A stretch of 64,000 nt of DNA from Thalassotalea sp. Sam97 (GTDB taxonomy: Bacteria; Pseudomonadota; Gammaproteobacteria; Enterobacterales; Alteromonadaceae): the NCBI RefSeq assembly GCF_041379765.1, contig NZ_CP166919.1, positions 248,001 through 312,000 on the forward strand, read 5' to 3'. This document shows positions 26,383-36,802 of the stretch, one piece after another (the stretch's first letter is position 1; every line of letters begins with the position of its first letter). Below the pieces are notes generated by a model. The model was not told where the DNA came from. It was given only the letters and a program-made list of their open reading frames with translations, and made no database searches. Both the position numbers and the translations under genes were made by a program.

Positions 26383-27678
26383 TTAATCTTTAGAAATTAA
26401 TGTTTTATTTTGTGCTTTATTACGCTTTAAGTTCAAGCAAGTATCATTGTATAAGTGACGAAAAAACAATGGTGCAACCTTGAGTGAATCGGTTATGGGT
26501 GGTTGATTATTGGCAAGGCGAATGATGTTTTGATAATAAAAACTTATCTGGCCAACAGAGTTCATCGACTTAATGAGCCCTAATGGACTGTTATTGCCCC
26601 AAAAACCATCACCAAGTTTGAGTTTATACTCATAATCATCGATGTAGTCGACTTCGGCGTTTATGAGTTTTTGTGAAACGTCGGCATCGGTGCACAAAGG
26701 TCTTGCCAAGCCAACCATGTCAACTTCGCCGTCACTAATAACCTGCTCTATCACTTCGCGTGAGCGAAAGCCACCGGTGATCATTAGCGGCACTTTAGCA
26801 TGTTGCTTTATCGCGTCAGCATATTCTATAAAATACGCCTCACGGCGGCGCGTGCTTTCTCTTACTTCGCTTGCGTCAACGCTAATAAAACTTAATTGCT
26901 CGTAGGTACCACCAGAAATTTCCAGCAAATCAATGCCATCTTCACTCAGCCAGCTAGCAACTTGCACGCATTCTTCAAGGGTAAAGCCACCTTGTTGAAA
27001 GTCGGCTGAGTTGAGTTTAACGCCAATAGGAAACTCTGGCCCCACCGCTTTGCGTACCGCTTGGACAACCGAACGGGCAAAACGAGCACGGTTTTCAAGG
27101 CTACCGCCCCATTGATCTTTACGTAAGTTGGTTTTTGGTGATAAAAATTGGCTGATTAAGTAGCCATGGGCAGCATGCACTTGCACACCACTAAAACCCG
27201 CTTGTTTGGCAAGCGCGGCGGTGGTGGCATAACGCTGAATAATGTCATCAATTTCTTGCTGTCTCAGTGCTCTAGGTTTAGAAAACATACCCATGATATG
27301 TAGCTGCACATCCGAGGGTGATACCGGTTGGCTATTTACTAGCGTCGCGCATTGTCGCCCCGGATGCGATATTTGCATCCATAAATGATTACCAGCCACT
27401 TGGCCTGCTTGAGCCCAAGCTTTAAAGGCATCTAATGCTGAGTCATCTTCAAGAACAACGTTACCGGCACGCTCTAAATAGCGCCGATCTACCATGACAT
27501 TGCCAGTAATATGTAAGCCGGTGCCACCATGTGACCAAGTGCGGTACAAGGTGTTGTGTTGCTCGGTTGGGCGGTCATAAGGATCCGCTAAACCTTCGGT
27601 CATGGCACTTTTACATAGCCGATTAGGTATCACTGCACCGCACGGGAGAGTCAAGGGTTGAGCTAGTGGTGATGTCAT
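26383..27678 (-). CDS. NADH:flavin oxidoreductase, Old Yellow Enzyme family
   Basis: The 431-residue protein has the OYE/2,4-dienoyl-CoA reductase-type barrel: NRLCKSAMTEG at the start of strand 1, GVQVHAAHGYLISQFLSP with the active-site His pair region, and MITGGFRS and MVGLARPL for FMN phosphate binding. It lacks the C-terminal iron-sulfur and FAD domains of dienoyl-CoA reductases, so is a single-domain ene-reductase. The substrate is not evident. The 21-base gap to mscS suggests possible readthrough. Confidence 0.88.
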   Translation of the reverse strand: MTSPLAQPLTLPCGAVIPNRLCKSAMTEGLADPYDRPTEQHNTLYRTWSHGGTGLHITGNVMVDRRYLERAGNVVLEDDSALDAFKAWAQAGQVAGNHLWMQISHPGRQCATLVNSQPVSPSDVQLHIMGMFSKPRALRQQEIDDIIQRYATTAALAKQAGFSGVQVHAAHGYLISQFLSPKTNLRKDQWGGSLENRARFARSVVQAVRKAVGPEFPIGVKLNSADFQQGGFTLEECVQVASWLSEDGIDLLEISGGTYEQLSFISVDASEVRESTRRREAYFIEYADAIKQHAKVPLMITGGFRSREVIEQVISDGEVDMVGLARPLCTDADVSQKLINAEVDYIDDYEYKLKLGDGFWGNNSPLGLIKSMNSVGQISFYYQNIIRLANNQPPITDSLKVAPLFFRHLYNDTCLNLKRNKAQNKTLISKD

Positions 27679-27731
27679 GGTGTCCTCAGCAAGTTATTGT
27701 TTTTAAATCTTTGTTTTTATTTTGCTAATGG

Positions 27732-28523
27732 TTACTTTATACCGCTAATCCAATCGCAAAGCACTTGTTTAAATTCATCTTTGTGGGAAATAAATGGTGC
27801 ATGTGAGGCACCATAGAAAGTATAGCTGTCAGATTGAGGCACTAACTTATCCATTTGCTCAATGACAGCCTTGGGAACTAATGAATCGAGACGACCGTAC
27901 AAACGCAAAAATGGTATATCAATATTTTGGATTTTGGCGCGTAGATCGACGGTTTCTAATAAACTCAGCGAGGCATCAAGTGTTTCTTTACTCGCATGTG
28001 GGCGGCTATCTATAAGTGCTTTTATTTCTTTTATATCGGCACGCACGTGTGCTGCCCCCATGGCCTGAATACGCAAAAAATTACTGATGGTTTTATCGGC
28101 GCTTACTGCGAGTTGCTGATGGAAGCCTCTTAATAATTCTGGCTTGATACCCGGCCAATGCTCATCATCAACAAAATAAGGCGAGCTGGTAATGGTTACA
28201 ACGGCTTTAACTTTGTCACTATGATGCAGGGCAAGTTCACTGGCAACAAGCCCGCCAAGTGACCAACCAACGACAATACTCGGCTGGTCAATTACATCGG
28301 CAACTGCCGTTGCAAGGTTGCCTAGACTGTAGTCTTTTAGATGACTATCGACATTATCGCCAAAACCGGGTAAATCGATACAAGTGACGGTAAATTGCTG
28401 CTTGAACATATCGACCATAGGCGAAAAAATGGCGCTGTTTAGGCCCCAACCATGGATGAAAACAAGATGCTCGCCGTTTCCTTCGACACGGGAATTAAGC
28501 TGTTTTTCAGCTGTTTGGGTCAT
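27732..28523 (-). CDS. bioH: Pimeloyl-ACP methyl ester carboxylesterase BioH
   Basis: The 263-residue alpha/beta hydrolase has the oxyanion region HGWGLNS (24-30), nucleophile GWSLGG with S88, acid D213 in YGRLDSLVP, and H241 in GASHAPF. These match BioH, which frees pimeloyl-ACP from its methyl ester to begin biotin ring synthesis. It is divergent from the ComF gene, the usual gammaproteobacterial arrangement (bioH next to gntX/comF), which supports the call over a generic hydrolase. Confidence 0.92.
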   Translation of the reverse strand: MTQTAEKQLNSRVEGNGEHLVFIHGWGLNSAIFSPMVDMFKQQFTVTCIDLPGFGDNVDSHLKDYSLGNLATAVADVIDQPSIVVGWSLGGLVASELALHHSDKVKAVVTITSSPYFVDDEHWPGIKPELLRGFHQQLAVSADKTISNFLRIQAMGAAHVRADIKEIKALIDSRPHASKETLDASLSLLETVDLRAKIQNIDIPFLRLYGRLDSLVPKAVIEQMDKLVPQSDSYTFYGASHAPFISHKDEFKQVLCDWISGIK

Positions 28524-28582
28524 TATTAACTATGCTTTGATTGATAACGGATAACATTTATTTTACGCAATGGATAGCGACA

Positions 28583-29359
28583 ATGGAAATTTTCCCTTCT
28601 GATCAAATCAGTCGACTTTGGCGACGCGGAGCTAAAGCGTTTCAGCGCTTTTGTCCCTCGTTATGTGATTTATGCCGCCAGCCGAGTCATCACTTACCAC
28701 TTTTATGCAAATGCTGTCATCAGGACCTAGCAGGCTTTGATTATCAACAACTTGCAGGTAATTTACTCAATCACCCGGCAATTGTGGGGCATTTACCAAA
28801 AATGGCTTTTCAGCAGTTAGTCTGTGCTTGCCCTTACGTATGGCCTCTTGATATTTGGCTAATGCAGCTTAAGTATCAACGACGGGTAGAGTTAGTGCCA
28901 GTGCTTGCTCATTTATTGGTCGCGACACTAAAGCTAATTCGAGAGTCAAATCAGCACCAACAACAAAACCCGTACCATGTGGCAGACCTATTAGTACCGG
29001 TGCCATTATCGCCGCTGCGTTTACGGCAACGGCAATTTAATCAAGCGTTATTACTTGCTGACATCATTAGCAGAGAAATTGGCGGATTTGTTGACACTAG
29101 CCTTATCGGTCGTAGGCAGAGCTTACAGCGACAAGTTGGTAAAAGTGGTGTGCAACGACGCATGGCACTAAAAAATAGTTTTTATATTACACCGAGCGCG
29201 GCTGACACCATAAAAGGTAAGCATGTTGCCATTGTTGACGATGTCCTTACCACCGGAACTACGGCAAATATGATAGCCAAATTATTGCTCAAGCATGGTG
29301 TGGCAACGGTATCGGTATATACCGTTGCCTTATCGTTGCCAGTCATGCGCCGAGACTAG
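28583..29359 (+). CDS. ComF family phosphoribosyltransferase-like protein
   Basis: From the ATG at 28583 the product has 258 residues; a TTG-initiated frame from 28541 is longer but lies only 18 bases from bioH. The N-terminal CDLCRQ and CKCC cysteines form a zinc knuckle, and the C-terminal HVAIVDDVLTTGTTANM is the PRPP-binding loop of the family. ComF proteins aid DNA uptake in competent bacteria; the relative GntX in E. coli is linked to using DNA as a nutrient. Activity is not established. Confidence 0.88.
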   Translation: MEIFPSDQISRLWRRGAKAFQRFCPSLCDLCRQPSHHLPLLCKCCHQDLAGFDYQQLAGNLLNHPAIVGHLPKMAFQQLVCACPYVWPLDIWLMQLKYQRRVELVPVLAHLLVATLKLIRESNQHQQQNPYHVADLLVPVPLSPLRLRQRQFNQALLLADIISREIGGFVDTSLIGRRQSLQRQVGKSGVQRRMALKNSFYITPSAADTIKGKHVAIVDDVLTTGTTANMIAKLLLKHGVATVSVYTVALSLPVMRRD

Positions 29360-29397
29360 TTTCTGTTAACCAGTGATCAACAGCCCGAGCAAATGAA

Positions 29398-31941
29398 TTA
29401 CGGGATAGCGCTAAATACTTTTGAGAAAAACAAGCTATTAGCGATGATTTTCGCGGTTCCTGGCCAGTAGCCCCGAAATACTAAATTAGCATCACTGGCA
29501 ATGACTCGACCGCGACCGACATCGTGAGCGATGATGGACGCATTACCAGCAACGAGATCGACAAGTTGTGGTGCGGCATAGCCACTCATAAGCGGATCGC
29601 TTTGGTAGCGATTGACTGTAACAAATGGCGTTGCAGGCAAGGTAATAATATCGGTCGAGTTTTTAAAGATGGCTAAGTCGGGTTTATTGTAGCCATAGGC
29701 AAGGGGATGCGATAAATCTATTTCCGTTTCAAAAATAGTACCGGCGATGAGCTTTTCGGCATGCAAGGTTTGCTTGTCTTCATAACTCAAGCCATTGGTA
29801 TTAAAGGCACGATCAATATCGGAGGCTGTGACAAATTCAGCATTGAGGATCTTATGATTGGCGAGATATTTCACCGCACCTTTTTGGGCGATCAGTGTTC
29901 CACCCTGCTGAGCAAAATCGGCGAAGCGTTTTTCGCTATTTTGCGGTAACTGCTCATAATTGCCGTCGACCATGATAATGTGACTGTAGTCATTAAAATC
30001 GATGTGACTAAGACGATACGTATCGACCACACTTACTGGAATATTTAATTGCGAGTCCAAGTAGTAAAGCATATGACCCGCTTCGTATTGCGATATCCCA
30101 TGGCCACCAATTAACAACACTTTTATCGGGTTTAATGGGCGCAGCGATGGACTGCCAATATCGATGCCCTGGTTAAAGCCAGTTTCAATCGCGTATAAGT
30201 CGATACCAATTTGTTGCTGCCACTGAGTTAACGTGGCAAACCAGTTTTTATTGGTTTGCAAGGCAGCAGGGATAATGATGCTACCGCGGTCAAATGACAT
30301 GCGCTCGTTTGCGACTAAGGCACTAAATTTTTTGGTATTTACTTTGGCGCGAATGCCCGCATTAAGTAGCTTGTTAAGTAATTTAGGTGCCAGATAATCA
30401 TCCCAATGAAACGCATAAGCATAGGCGTCACTGGCTGGGCGCATGACGTCGTTGGCCGTTTTTTGCCAAGGCGTTGATGAAATACTTAAGCCCCGATTGG
30501 TTTCTACTTTGGTAAAGCTGATGTTATAGGCTAATGGCATGGTCCAGCCGGATACATCATAAAAGGTGTTGTCGTTAAAGGTCGTCACTTTGTTAAACAA
30601 AGTCTTTACTAAACGATACTGGGCTTGCTCAAGTGGCACAAAGAAGCTGTGCTGTGCTTGGTAAGTATTATCATCGTCTTGATAATCTTTTTGCAATGGA
30701 TAAACACTGACTTGGTGCTGGCTAAGCAGTTCTAAAAAGGCATTAAGGCGACTGCGATCATGAGGTTCGGTAAATAAAAAGCCAGCAAAATCATCTTCGT
30801 CAGCTAAGTCTTCAATTTGTTGATAAAACTGGTGACGATAGTTGTGCAGTTTGGTTTTGTTATCACTGGCGGCCGTGAGGGTTGAAAACGAGGTGAGTAC
30901 GTGATTTTTAATACCAAAAGCAAAGGTTAAGATGCCATTAGCCGAATCTGTGATGTAACCTCGAGAGCTTGCTTGCTCGAATAAAATACCAATGGTGCCA
31001 TTTATGTCAGGATAGGTTGAGCCCTTACCATAGAAAAAGTCATCAAAACTTTCTTCCGAATAATATAAACGGTTCTCGGCATCGAGTGCTTTGGCATGAT
31101 AGCCGGCAATTAACTTGGTTAAATCGAAGTTTTCGCTTGGCGTTAACGGGTTATTACGTGATGGCACGCCGGGCTGAAAAAAGTAGCTGGCATGGCGGCC
31201 CATTTCATGAAAATCACCAAGCACGTTTGGCTTATAGTGATGATATACACGCAAACGGTTACGGCTTTCTTGCTGTGTTAGTGGTAACCAATCACGATTT
31301 AGATCAAACATATAATGATTGGTACGCCCCGATGGCCATTGCAAGTGGTGCTCACGATGGTTGTGATCGGTATTAACGCTTTGATTGCGATTGGTATTCA
31401 CCCAGGTGGTAAATCGGTCCATGCCATCAGGATTCATACTTGGCTCAATAACAATAACAAGGTTATCAAGCAACTTATCGATGTTGTTATTTATCGCCGC
31501 GGCTAGTTGATAAGCCACCAAGAGTGACGCGTTAGCACCTGAGATTTCGTTACCATGAATGCTATACCCTAGCCAAACTACCGCCGGATCATTATCAGCT
31601 TGCTTAGTGCTACTTTGTCGGTTGCTTAAGATCTCATCTAAACGCGCTAAATTTTGTTGGCTACTGATGGTGGCAATAATTTGTTTACGGTGCTCTTGGC
31701 TGTAGCCCATTTGTCTAACTTCAACCAGTTCACTGGCTTGATCCAGTTGCTCAAAGTAATCGATTAATTGGTCATGACGAATATGGCGTTCGCCTACCTC
31801 AAAGCCCAATACCTGCTCTGGTGTTGGGATATTTGGGCGGTATTGATCTTGATTGGGAAAATAGTAAGAAAGTGGCGCTGCAAACAGGGTATTTGCAACC
31901 AATAATAGCGCCACAGAGCATACTCGTATGATGTTAAACAA
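29398..31941 (-). CDS. Exported M14 family zinc carboxypeptidase
   Basis: I place the start at TTG 31939-31941: AAGGAG at 31948-31953 lies 6 bases upstream and the product then begins with a clean signal peptide (MFNIIRVCSVALLLVANTL, cut near AA-AP). The ATG at 31977 would add 12 residues and spoil the signal. The 847-residue protein has the M14 zinc site HGNEISG with its H-x-x-E, plus GDFHEMGR for the third ligand and DLNRDW. C-terminal residues hold a flavodoxin-like GATase1 type domain. It probably acts on peptides in the periplasm or outside. It is likely monocistronic. Confidence 0.85.
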   Translation of the reverse strand: MFNIIRVCSVALLLVANTLFAAPLSYYFPNQDQYRPNIPTPEQVLGFEVGERHIRHDQLIDYFEQLDQASELVEVRQMGYSQEHRKQIIATISSQQNLARLDEILSNRQSSTKQADNDPAVVWLGYSIHGNEISGANASLLVAYQLAAAINNNIDKLLDNLVIVIEPSMNPDGMDRFTTWVNTNRNQSVNTDHNHREHHLQWPSGRTNHYMFDLNRDWLPLTQQESRNRLRVYHHYKPNVLGDFHEMGRHASYFFQPGVPSRNNPLTPSENFDLTKLIAGYHAKALDAENRLYYSEESFDDFFYGKGSTYPDINGTIGILFEQASSRGYITDSANGILTFAFGIKNHVLTSFSTLTAASDNKTKLHNYRHQFYQQIEDLADEDDFAGFLFTEPHDRSRLNAFLELLSQHQVSVYPLQKDYQDDDNTYQAQHSFFVPLEQAQYRLVKTLFNKVTTFNDNTFYDVSGWTMPLAYNISFTKVETNRGLSISSTPWQKTANDVMRPASDAYAYAFHWDDYLAPKLLNKLLNAGIRAKVNTKKFSALVANERMSFDRGSIIIPAALQTNKNWFATLTQWQQQIGIDLYAIETGFNQGIDIGSPSLRPLNPIKVLLIGGHGISQYEAGHMLYYLDSQLNIPVSVVDTYRLSHIDFNDYSHIIMVDGNYEQLPQNSEKRFADFAQQGGTLIAQKGAVKYLANHKILNAEFVTASDIDRAFNTNGLSYEDKQTLHAEKLIAGTIFETEIDLSHPLAYGYNKPDLAIFKNSTDIITLPATPFVTVNRYQSDPLMSGYAAPQLVDLVAGNASIIAHDVGRGRVIASDANLVFRGYWPGTAKIIANSLFFSKVFSAIP

Positions 31942-32183
31942 AACAAACTCCTTCACGGGTATAGAGGCAATAAACATTTTAATTTTAATACTTTAGCAAA
32001 ATTTATAAGCAAAGTAGTGGTTAATTTACTGACTCACAGGGATTTATCTTGATAAAAAATGTCAATTAATTTGGAAGTTTGCGCTTGAGAAGCGTATTAT
32101 AGCCCCCATACTTGAGTTAAATAGTCGGGTATGTTGCAGGGCAACATACTACGCGTGAGATGTAAGCATAAAGCGAGACACAA

Positions 32184-32762
32184 ATGATTAAAATTAGTGA
32201 TACCGCACAGGAGCATTTCGTAAAGCTACTGTCGCAGCAGGCTGAAGGCACCTGTATTCGTGTGTTCGTGGTAAACCCAGGAACCGCACAAGCAGAATGT
32301 GGTGTGTCATATTGTCCACCAGAAGCCATTGAAGAAGACGATATCCGTATTGAATACAATGGTTTTGCGGCGTTAGTTGATAAAGACAGTGAGCGCTTTT
32401 TAGAAGACGCTGAAATCGATTTTGTTAGCGATCAAATGGGATCGCAGTTAACGTTAAAAGCACCAAACGCGAAACTTCGTAAAGTTGCTGACGACGCGCC
32501 ATTATACGATCGCGTAAATTACTTTATTCAATCTGAGGTTAACCCACAGTTAGCCGGTCACGGTGGTGAGTGTCAATTGATGGAAATCACTGAAGATGGT
32601 TATGCTATCTTACAATTTGGTGGTGGCTGTAATGGTTGTAGCCAAATTGACTTAACCGTAAAAGAAGGCGTAGAAAAACAGCTAATCGCTATGATGGGTG
32701 ATGAAATTAAAGGTGTTCGCGATGTAACCGAGCACCAACGTGGTGAGCACTCTTACTATTAA
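32184..32762 (+). CDS. nfuA: Fe-S biogenesis protein NfuA
   Basis: The 192-residue protein has an N-terminal degenerate A-type scaffold domain (about 1-95) and a C-terminal Nfu domain with [10 protein letters not shown]149 and C152, which carry a 4Fe-4S cluster for delivery to targets under oxidative or iron stress. Length matches E. coli NfuA. It lies 18 bases before a strong terminator. Upstream 206 bases separate it from the divergent M14 gene; no IscR site was confirmed. Confidence 0.95.
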   Translation: MIKISDTAQEHFVKLLSQQAEGTCIRVFVVNPGTAQAECGVSYCPPEAIEEDDIRIEYNGFAALVDKDSERFLEDAEIDFVSDQMGSQLTLKAPNAKLRKVADDAPLYDRVNYFIQSEVNPQLAGHGGECQLMEITEDGYAILQFGGGCNGCSQIDLTVKEGVEKQLIAMMGDEIKGVRDVTEHQRGEHSYY

Positions 32763-32784
32763 TTGGCTGTGGCAATTATTTATT

Positions 32785-32812
32785 AAAAAACCCGACGTAT
32801 GTCGGGTTTTTT
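32785..32812. terminator. Bidirectional terminator between nfuA and the MFS gene
   Basis: AAAAAACCCGAC, GTAT loop, GTCGGGTTTTTT form a perfect hairpin with A and T runs. It serves nfuA on the plus strand and the convergent MFS gene. Confidence 0.92.
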
Positions 32813-32831
32813 GTCTTTATACAACGCTTGG

Positions 32832-34115
32832 CTAATCGCGCGCTTGATCGCCCATACGTTCAGTTTTTAGCGGTTGCATGCGCCTTTTTATATGCCAAGC
32901 GCATATTAATGACATCAATAGTACAAACGGTAGCATGGTCAGTACCACGTAATCCCAGCTACTGGTAAACAGCAACCAGCCAGCTAATAATGACGCCAAT
33001 GCTTGAGTAAAGAAAATAACAAAATCATTGAGCGCTTGTGCTTTATAGCGCTCGTGACTTTGGTAGCTTTCTGGCAGTATCACAGTGCCAATAGTAAACA
33101 AGAAATTCCAGCCTACCCCTAGCAATACCAACGCCCACCAATAGTGCATCACATGTTGGCCACTTAACGCGACGATGATGACGAGAGCATACATAATAGT
33201 GCCGGTTGCCATCACCGTACCTGTGTGGAATTTTTTAATTAGCAGACCGGTAAAAAATGACGGTAAAAACATCGCCGCAATATGCGATTGAATTACCCAC
33301 TTGGTATCAGCCAGCGAGTGACCCATCATATCGTGCATACTTAATGGCGTTGCCGTCATCACAAAACTCATAAGACCATAACCGATAGCGCCAGAGCCTA
33401 AGGCGATAATAAAGCTGGGTTGTTTGATGATTTGCGATAAATTACGTCCAGCCATGCTGTGCTGTTGTTGTGAGTCTTGCACAATAGGGTTGCTAAATAG
33501 CTGAAAACCAGCAAACGAGATACTGATAAGAATCGCTAAACCAAGAAATGAGCCAGCATAGCCATGCTCTGAGGCTATCCAGTCTTTACTAAATAAGGCC
33601 ATTTCAGGGCCTAATATCGCCGCAAAAATCCCCGATAGCATTAATACTGAGACGGCACTTGCCGATTGTGTGCTTGCCACGCTTTCAATGGCGGCAAAGC
33701 GCAGCTGCAAGCTAAAGGCAATAGAAAAACCCATAAACAGGGTTGCTAGCAATAATAGATAAAACCACCCTTGTACGGCTGAGAACATAGCGAGTAAACA
33801 GCCAATGAGTGCCAAACCATAGCCTATATTGGTGGCTTGCTTACGACCTAGGCGCTGATTAAGTTGACTGACAATAATGGTGCCTAACGCAGTACCCACA
33901 ATCATTAAGGTTAACGGCAGGGTTGCTAGCTTTTCGCTTGGTGCAATCTTGGTTGCTAATAAGCCACCAATAAAGGTTACCGTTGGGCCAATACAGGCCA
34001 ATAATGGGCTGGTAAAAAACAACACACAAATATTACGGGGGTAATGCAATACCTTGGCTAATACCCAAAGGGCGACCAACATTGCGATAGCAATGAGGCT
34101 TAGAGTTACGAACAT
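32832..34115 (-). CDS. MFS transporter
   Basis: This 427-residue, highly hydrophobic protein has about 12 membrane segments and the loop motif LNQRLGRKQA after segment 2, the MFS signature. The start is the ATG at 34113-34115 with GGA 7 bases upstream; the longer frame begins with TTG that overlaps that site. A polar Gln/Asp loop near residues 210-225 separates the two six-helix halves. It ends with MQPLKTERMGDQ. Substrate is unknown. It lies 39 bases downstream of the MATE gene and may be cotranscribed. Confidence 0.85.
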   Translation of the reverse strand: MFVTLSLIAIAMLVALWVLAKVLHYPRNICVLFFTSPLLACIGPTVTFIGGLLATKIAPSEKLATLPLTLMIVGTALGTIIVSQLNQRLGRKQATNIGYGLALIGCLLAMFSAVQGWFYLLLLATLFMGFSIAFSLQLRFAAIESVASTQSASAVSVLMLSGIFAAILGPEMALFSKDWIASEHGYAGSFLGLAILISISFAGFQLFSNPIVQDSQQQHSMAGRNLSQIIKQPSFIIALGSGAIGYGLMSFVMTATPLSMHDMMGHSLADTKWVIQSHIAAMFLPSFFTGLLIKKFHTGTVMATGTIMYALVIIVALSGQHVMHYWWALVLLGVGWNFLFTIGTVILPESYQSHERYKAQALNDFVIFFTQALASLLAGWLLFTSSWDYVVLTMLPFVLLMSLICAWHIKRRMQPLKTERMGDQARD

Positions 34116-34154
34116 AATATATTCCAATAATTATTGTTATTATCGCGCCAGATG

Positions 34155-35495
34155 TTACGGCTCGCGATGTTTGGGAATAAAACGATAATGGTAGTGCCAA
34201 TACAAGGTTATGCCACGACTGGCCATAAATAAGCAAAATGCCAACCATATGCCGTGATTGCCCCAGTGACTGAAGATAAACCAACAGGGAAAAAACACCA
34301 AACACGTGGAGACTAGCATGGAATTACGCATGATGCGTCCCTCAGTTAGACCAATATAAATACCATCGTATAAATAACACCAACAGGCAATAATCGGTAG
34401 GATAACAATCCATGGCATAAACTCATGAGTGATCGTGATGATGGCATCTATGTCGGTAAGTAGCTCGACGAAAAAATGTCCAAACAGATAAAAAATGAAT
34501 GAATAGAGTATGGCGAACACTAGATTGTAACGATTGGCGACTTGTACCGATAATTGCATGGCCTCGATGTTATTTTCACCTTTAGCTTTGCCCACTCTTG
34601 CTTCGGCACCATAAGCAATGCCGTCGAGACCAAATGAAATCAGCAATAAAAAGTTAAGTAAAATCGCATTGGCTGCGACAACGGTGTCGCCTAAACGAGC
34701 ACCTTGAAAGGTAATAAAAACGAAGCACGCTTCTAAACATAGGGTGCGGATGACGATATCGCTATTAAGCTTTAGATAAGGAATAAGGCTGCTTTTATTC
34801 ATCGCCTCTTTGCAGTGTAGCTTGATGTTTATCAGCAATTGTTTACTATGAATTTTCAGTGAGTTGGCGACCATCCACATACCAATAGTAAAACAGCTGT
34901 ATTCGGCGATAAGCGTTGCATAAGCCACACCGGCAATTTTTAAATCAAAGCCAATAACAAATAGTAAATCTAACAGCAGATTTATGAGATTGGTTATGAT
35001 CAGTAGCCACATGGCTTTTTTCGCTTGATGCATGCCTAATAACCAACCCAGTATCACTAAATTGGCTAGTGCTGCAGGTAAGCCCCAAATACGAATTTCG
35101 CTATACTGCCTAGTGTATGTGAGTACTTGCTCGCTTGCGCCGCTAAGCCAAAGTCCGGCATCAATATAAACATTTTGCAAAAGGATAAAGAGCAAGCCTA
35201 TAACAATCGCAACCACTAGCCCCCGAGTGAGCACGCTAAACGCATCTTGGCTGGCTTGTTTACCATAAGCTTGCGCGGCGAGTCCGGTGGTCGACATACG
35301 TAAAAAACCACAAAACCAAGTGATAACCGATATCAGCATCGCTCCCACAGCACTGGCGCCAAGATAATAGGCCTCAGGTAAATGACCAATAACCCCCGTA
35401 TCAACCAAGCCAAGTAAGGGGATGGTGATATTAGACAAAATCATCGGGAGGGCTAGAGCAAACAGTGCTTTGCGCTCTTTATTGACAGCGGACAA
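34155..35495 (-). CDS. MATE family efflux transporter, DinF type
   Basis: The 446-residue protein has 12 predicted membrane segments and opens with ALFALALPMILSNITIPLLGLVDTGVIGH, the MATE N-terminal pattern; its length and lack of a long central loop fit the DinF branch. It should export cationic compounds or drugs using a sodium or proton gradient. In enterics dinF follows lexA and is SOS-induced, but here lexA is 15 kb away and no SOS box was seen upstream of this gene. Confidence 0.88.
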   Translation of the reverse strand: MSAVNKERKALFALALPMILSNITIPLLGLVDTGVIGHLPEAYYLGASAVGAMLISVITWFCGFLRMSTTGLAAQAYGKQASQDAFSVLTRGLVVAIVIGLLFILLQNVYIDAGLWLSGASEQVLTYTRQYSEIRIWGLPAALANLVILGWLLGMHQAKKAMWLLIITNLINLLLDLLFVIGFDLKIAGVAYATLIAEYSCFTIGMWMVANSLKIHSKQLLINIKLHCKEAMNKSSLIPYLKLNSDIVIRTLCLEACFVFITFQGARLGDTVVAANAILLNFLLLISFGLDGIAYGAEARVGKAKGENNIEAMQLSVQVANRYNLVFAILYSFIFYLFGHFFVELLTDIDAIITITHEFMPWIVILPIIACWCYLYDGIYIGLTEGRIMRNSMLVSTCLVFFPCWFIFSHWGNHGIWLAFCLFMASRGITLYWHYHYRFIPKHREP

Positions 35496-35661
35496 CGGGT
35501 TCTCCTGTTAGGTGGTCATTGGATTTAGGTTCGGTCGTATGTTTAAGTGTGCTACTTTGTGGCAAAATTGAGTCTTGCCACTATTCAGTTTTAAGCCTTG
35601 GTAGTAAATGCCTTGGGTCAACTGAATATCACGGTTTGTTTAGTTTACAGGAAGGCGTTAT

Positions 35662-36732
35662 TTGGCGCACCGCAATATGAAAAAAATCCTTATATTATTA
35701 TCATTTATCTTTGCTTTAATGATTTTTGAAAGTCGCGCGACAGTGGTACTGGTTTATCACCATGTCAGTGATTCAACGCCGAAAAGTACCTCAATAACGC
35801 CACAACAGTTTGCGAAACACTTACAGTATTTTCGCGATAATGGCTTTAAGGTGATCCCACTTAACGAAATGGTGGATAAACTCAAAGCCAAACAGCCACT
35901 AGAAGATAAAACCGTAGTGATCACCTTTGACGATGGCTACAGCGATATTCTCCATAACGGTCACCCATTATTAACCAAGTTTAATTATCCTTACACCGTG
36001 TTTATTAATCCCAGCACAGTGCCAGATAAACAAGGCAGCTATTTAACTTGGCCACAAATAAAGCACATGGTTGATGATGGTGTGCTTATCGCCAATCACG
36101 GTTTAGCGCATGATTCCTTGATTAAAGTACCTGCGGGTGTTGATAACGATGTTTGGTTGACTGAAAAACTGACGGAATTACAGCAAGCTGAAAAAATTAT
36201 TGAGCAGCATACAGGTCAAAGCTGGCGTTACTTTGCCTTGCCTTATGGTGAGTACACACCCAAAGCGCAGCAACAGTTAGAAAAGCTGGGCTATGTGGTG
36301 TTTACTCAGCAATCAGGCGCGGTTGGTGAGCACACCGATTTAACCGCAATCCCGAGGTTTCCGGCATCTATGCCCTATGATCAAATCGGGCCGTTAAAAA
36401 ATAAACTCAATGCGTTAGCATTTAATGTGAGTGAGCAAACGCAACGCTCAGCCACTATTGTGCCTTATGGGCAACAGCCGGATACCGAGATAAACCTTGA
36501 GGTTAAGGACTTTTATCCAAATATGCTGAGTTGCTTTATTAGTGGTAAAGGAAAAGCTGAGATTAATTGGCAGACGGATAATCAATTTGCGATGGGTTTT
36601 GCCGGTGCTTTTGCGCCAGGACGCCAACGCGCTAATTGCACCGCACCAAGTATTGCTAAACCGGGACGTTATTATTGGTACTCAAAACCATGGTTTGTGC
36701 CCAATAAGGATGGTAGCTGGTACCAAAACTAA
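35662..36732 (+). CDS. Polysaccharide deacetylase family protein, exported
   Basis: The 356-residue product has a signal peptide (about 7-26) and a NodB-type domain: VYHHVS at 31-36, TFDDGY at 88-93 with D90-D91, and HGLAH at 146-150 giving metal ligands. The start TTG at 35662 is favoured because AGGAAGG at 35649-35655 sits 7 bases upstream; the ATG at 35677 would be 21 bases away. A C-terminal beta-rich region (about 255-356) has no name known to me. It should deacetylate an envelope or environmental N-acetylated sugar. Confidence 0.85.
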   Translation: MAHRNMKKILILLSFIFALMIFESRATVVLVYHHVSDSTPKSTSITPQQFAKHLQYFRDNGFKVIPLNEMVDKLKAKQPLEDKTVVITFDDGYSDILHNGHPLLTKFNYPYTVFINPSTVPDKQGSYLTWPQIKHMVDDGVLIANHGLAHDSLIKVPAGVDNDVWLTEKLTELQQAEKIIEQHTGQSWRYFALPYGEYTPKAQQQLEKLGYVVFTQQSGAVGEHTDLTAIPRFPASMPYDQIGPLKNKLNALAFNVSEQTQRSATIVPYGQQPDTEINLEVKDFYPNMLSCFISGKGKAEINWQTDNQFAMGFAGAFAPGRQRANCTAPSIAKPGRYYWYSKPWFVPNKDGSWYQN

Positions 36733-36802
36733 GGCGACAAAGTCAATTTTTGGCGCCAAAGCTGATATACTACGCGCCTATTCAGCCTTTAATTTTTAAA
36801 TT

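Noticed and set aside
34155..35495. An SOS-controlled dinF gene
   Set aside because: The protein is DinF-like, but I found no CTGT-N8-ACAG site upstream and lexA is far away.
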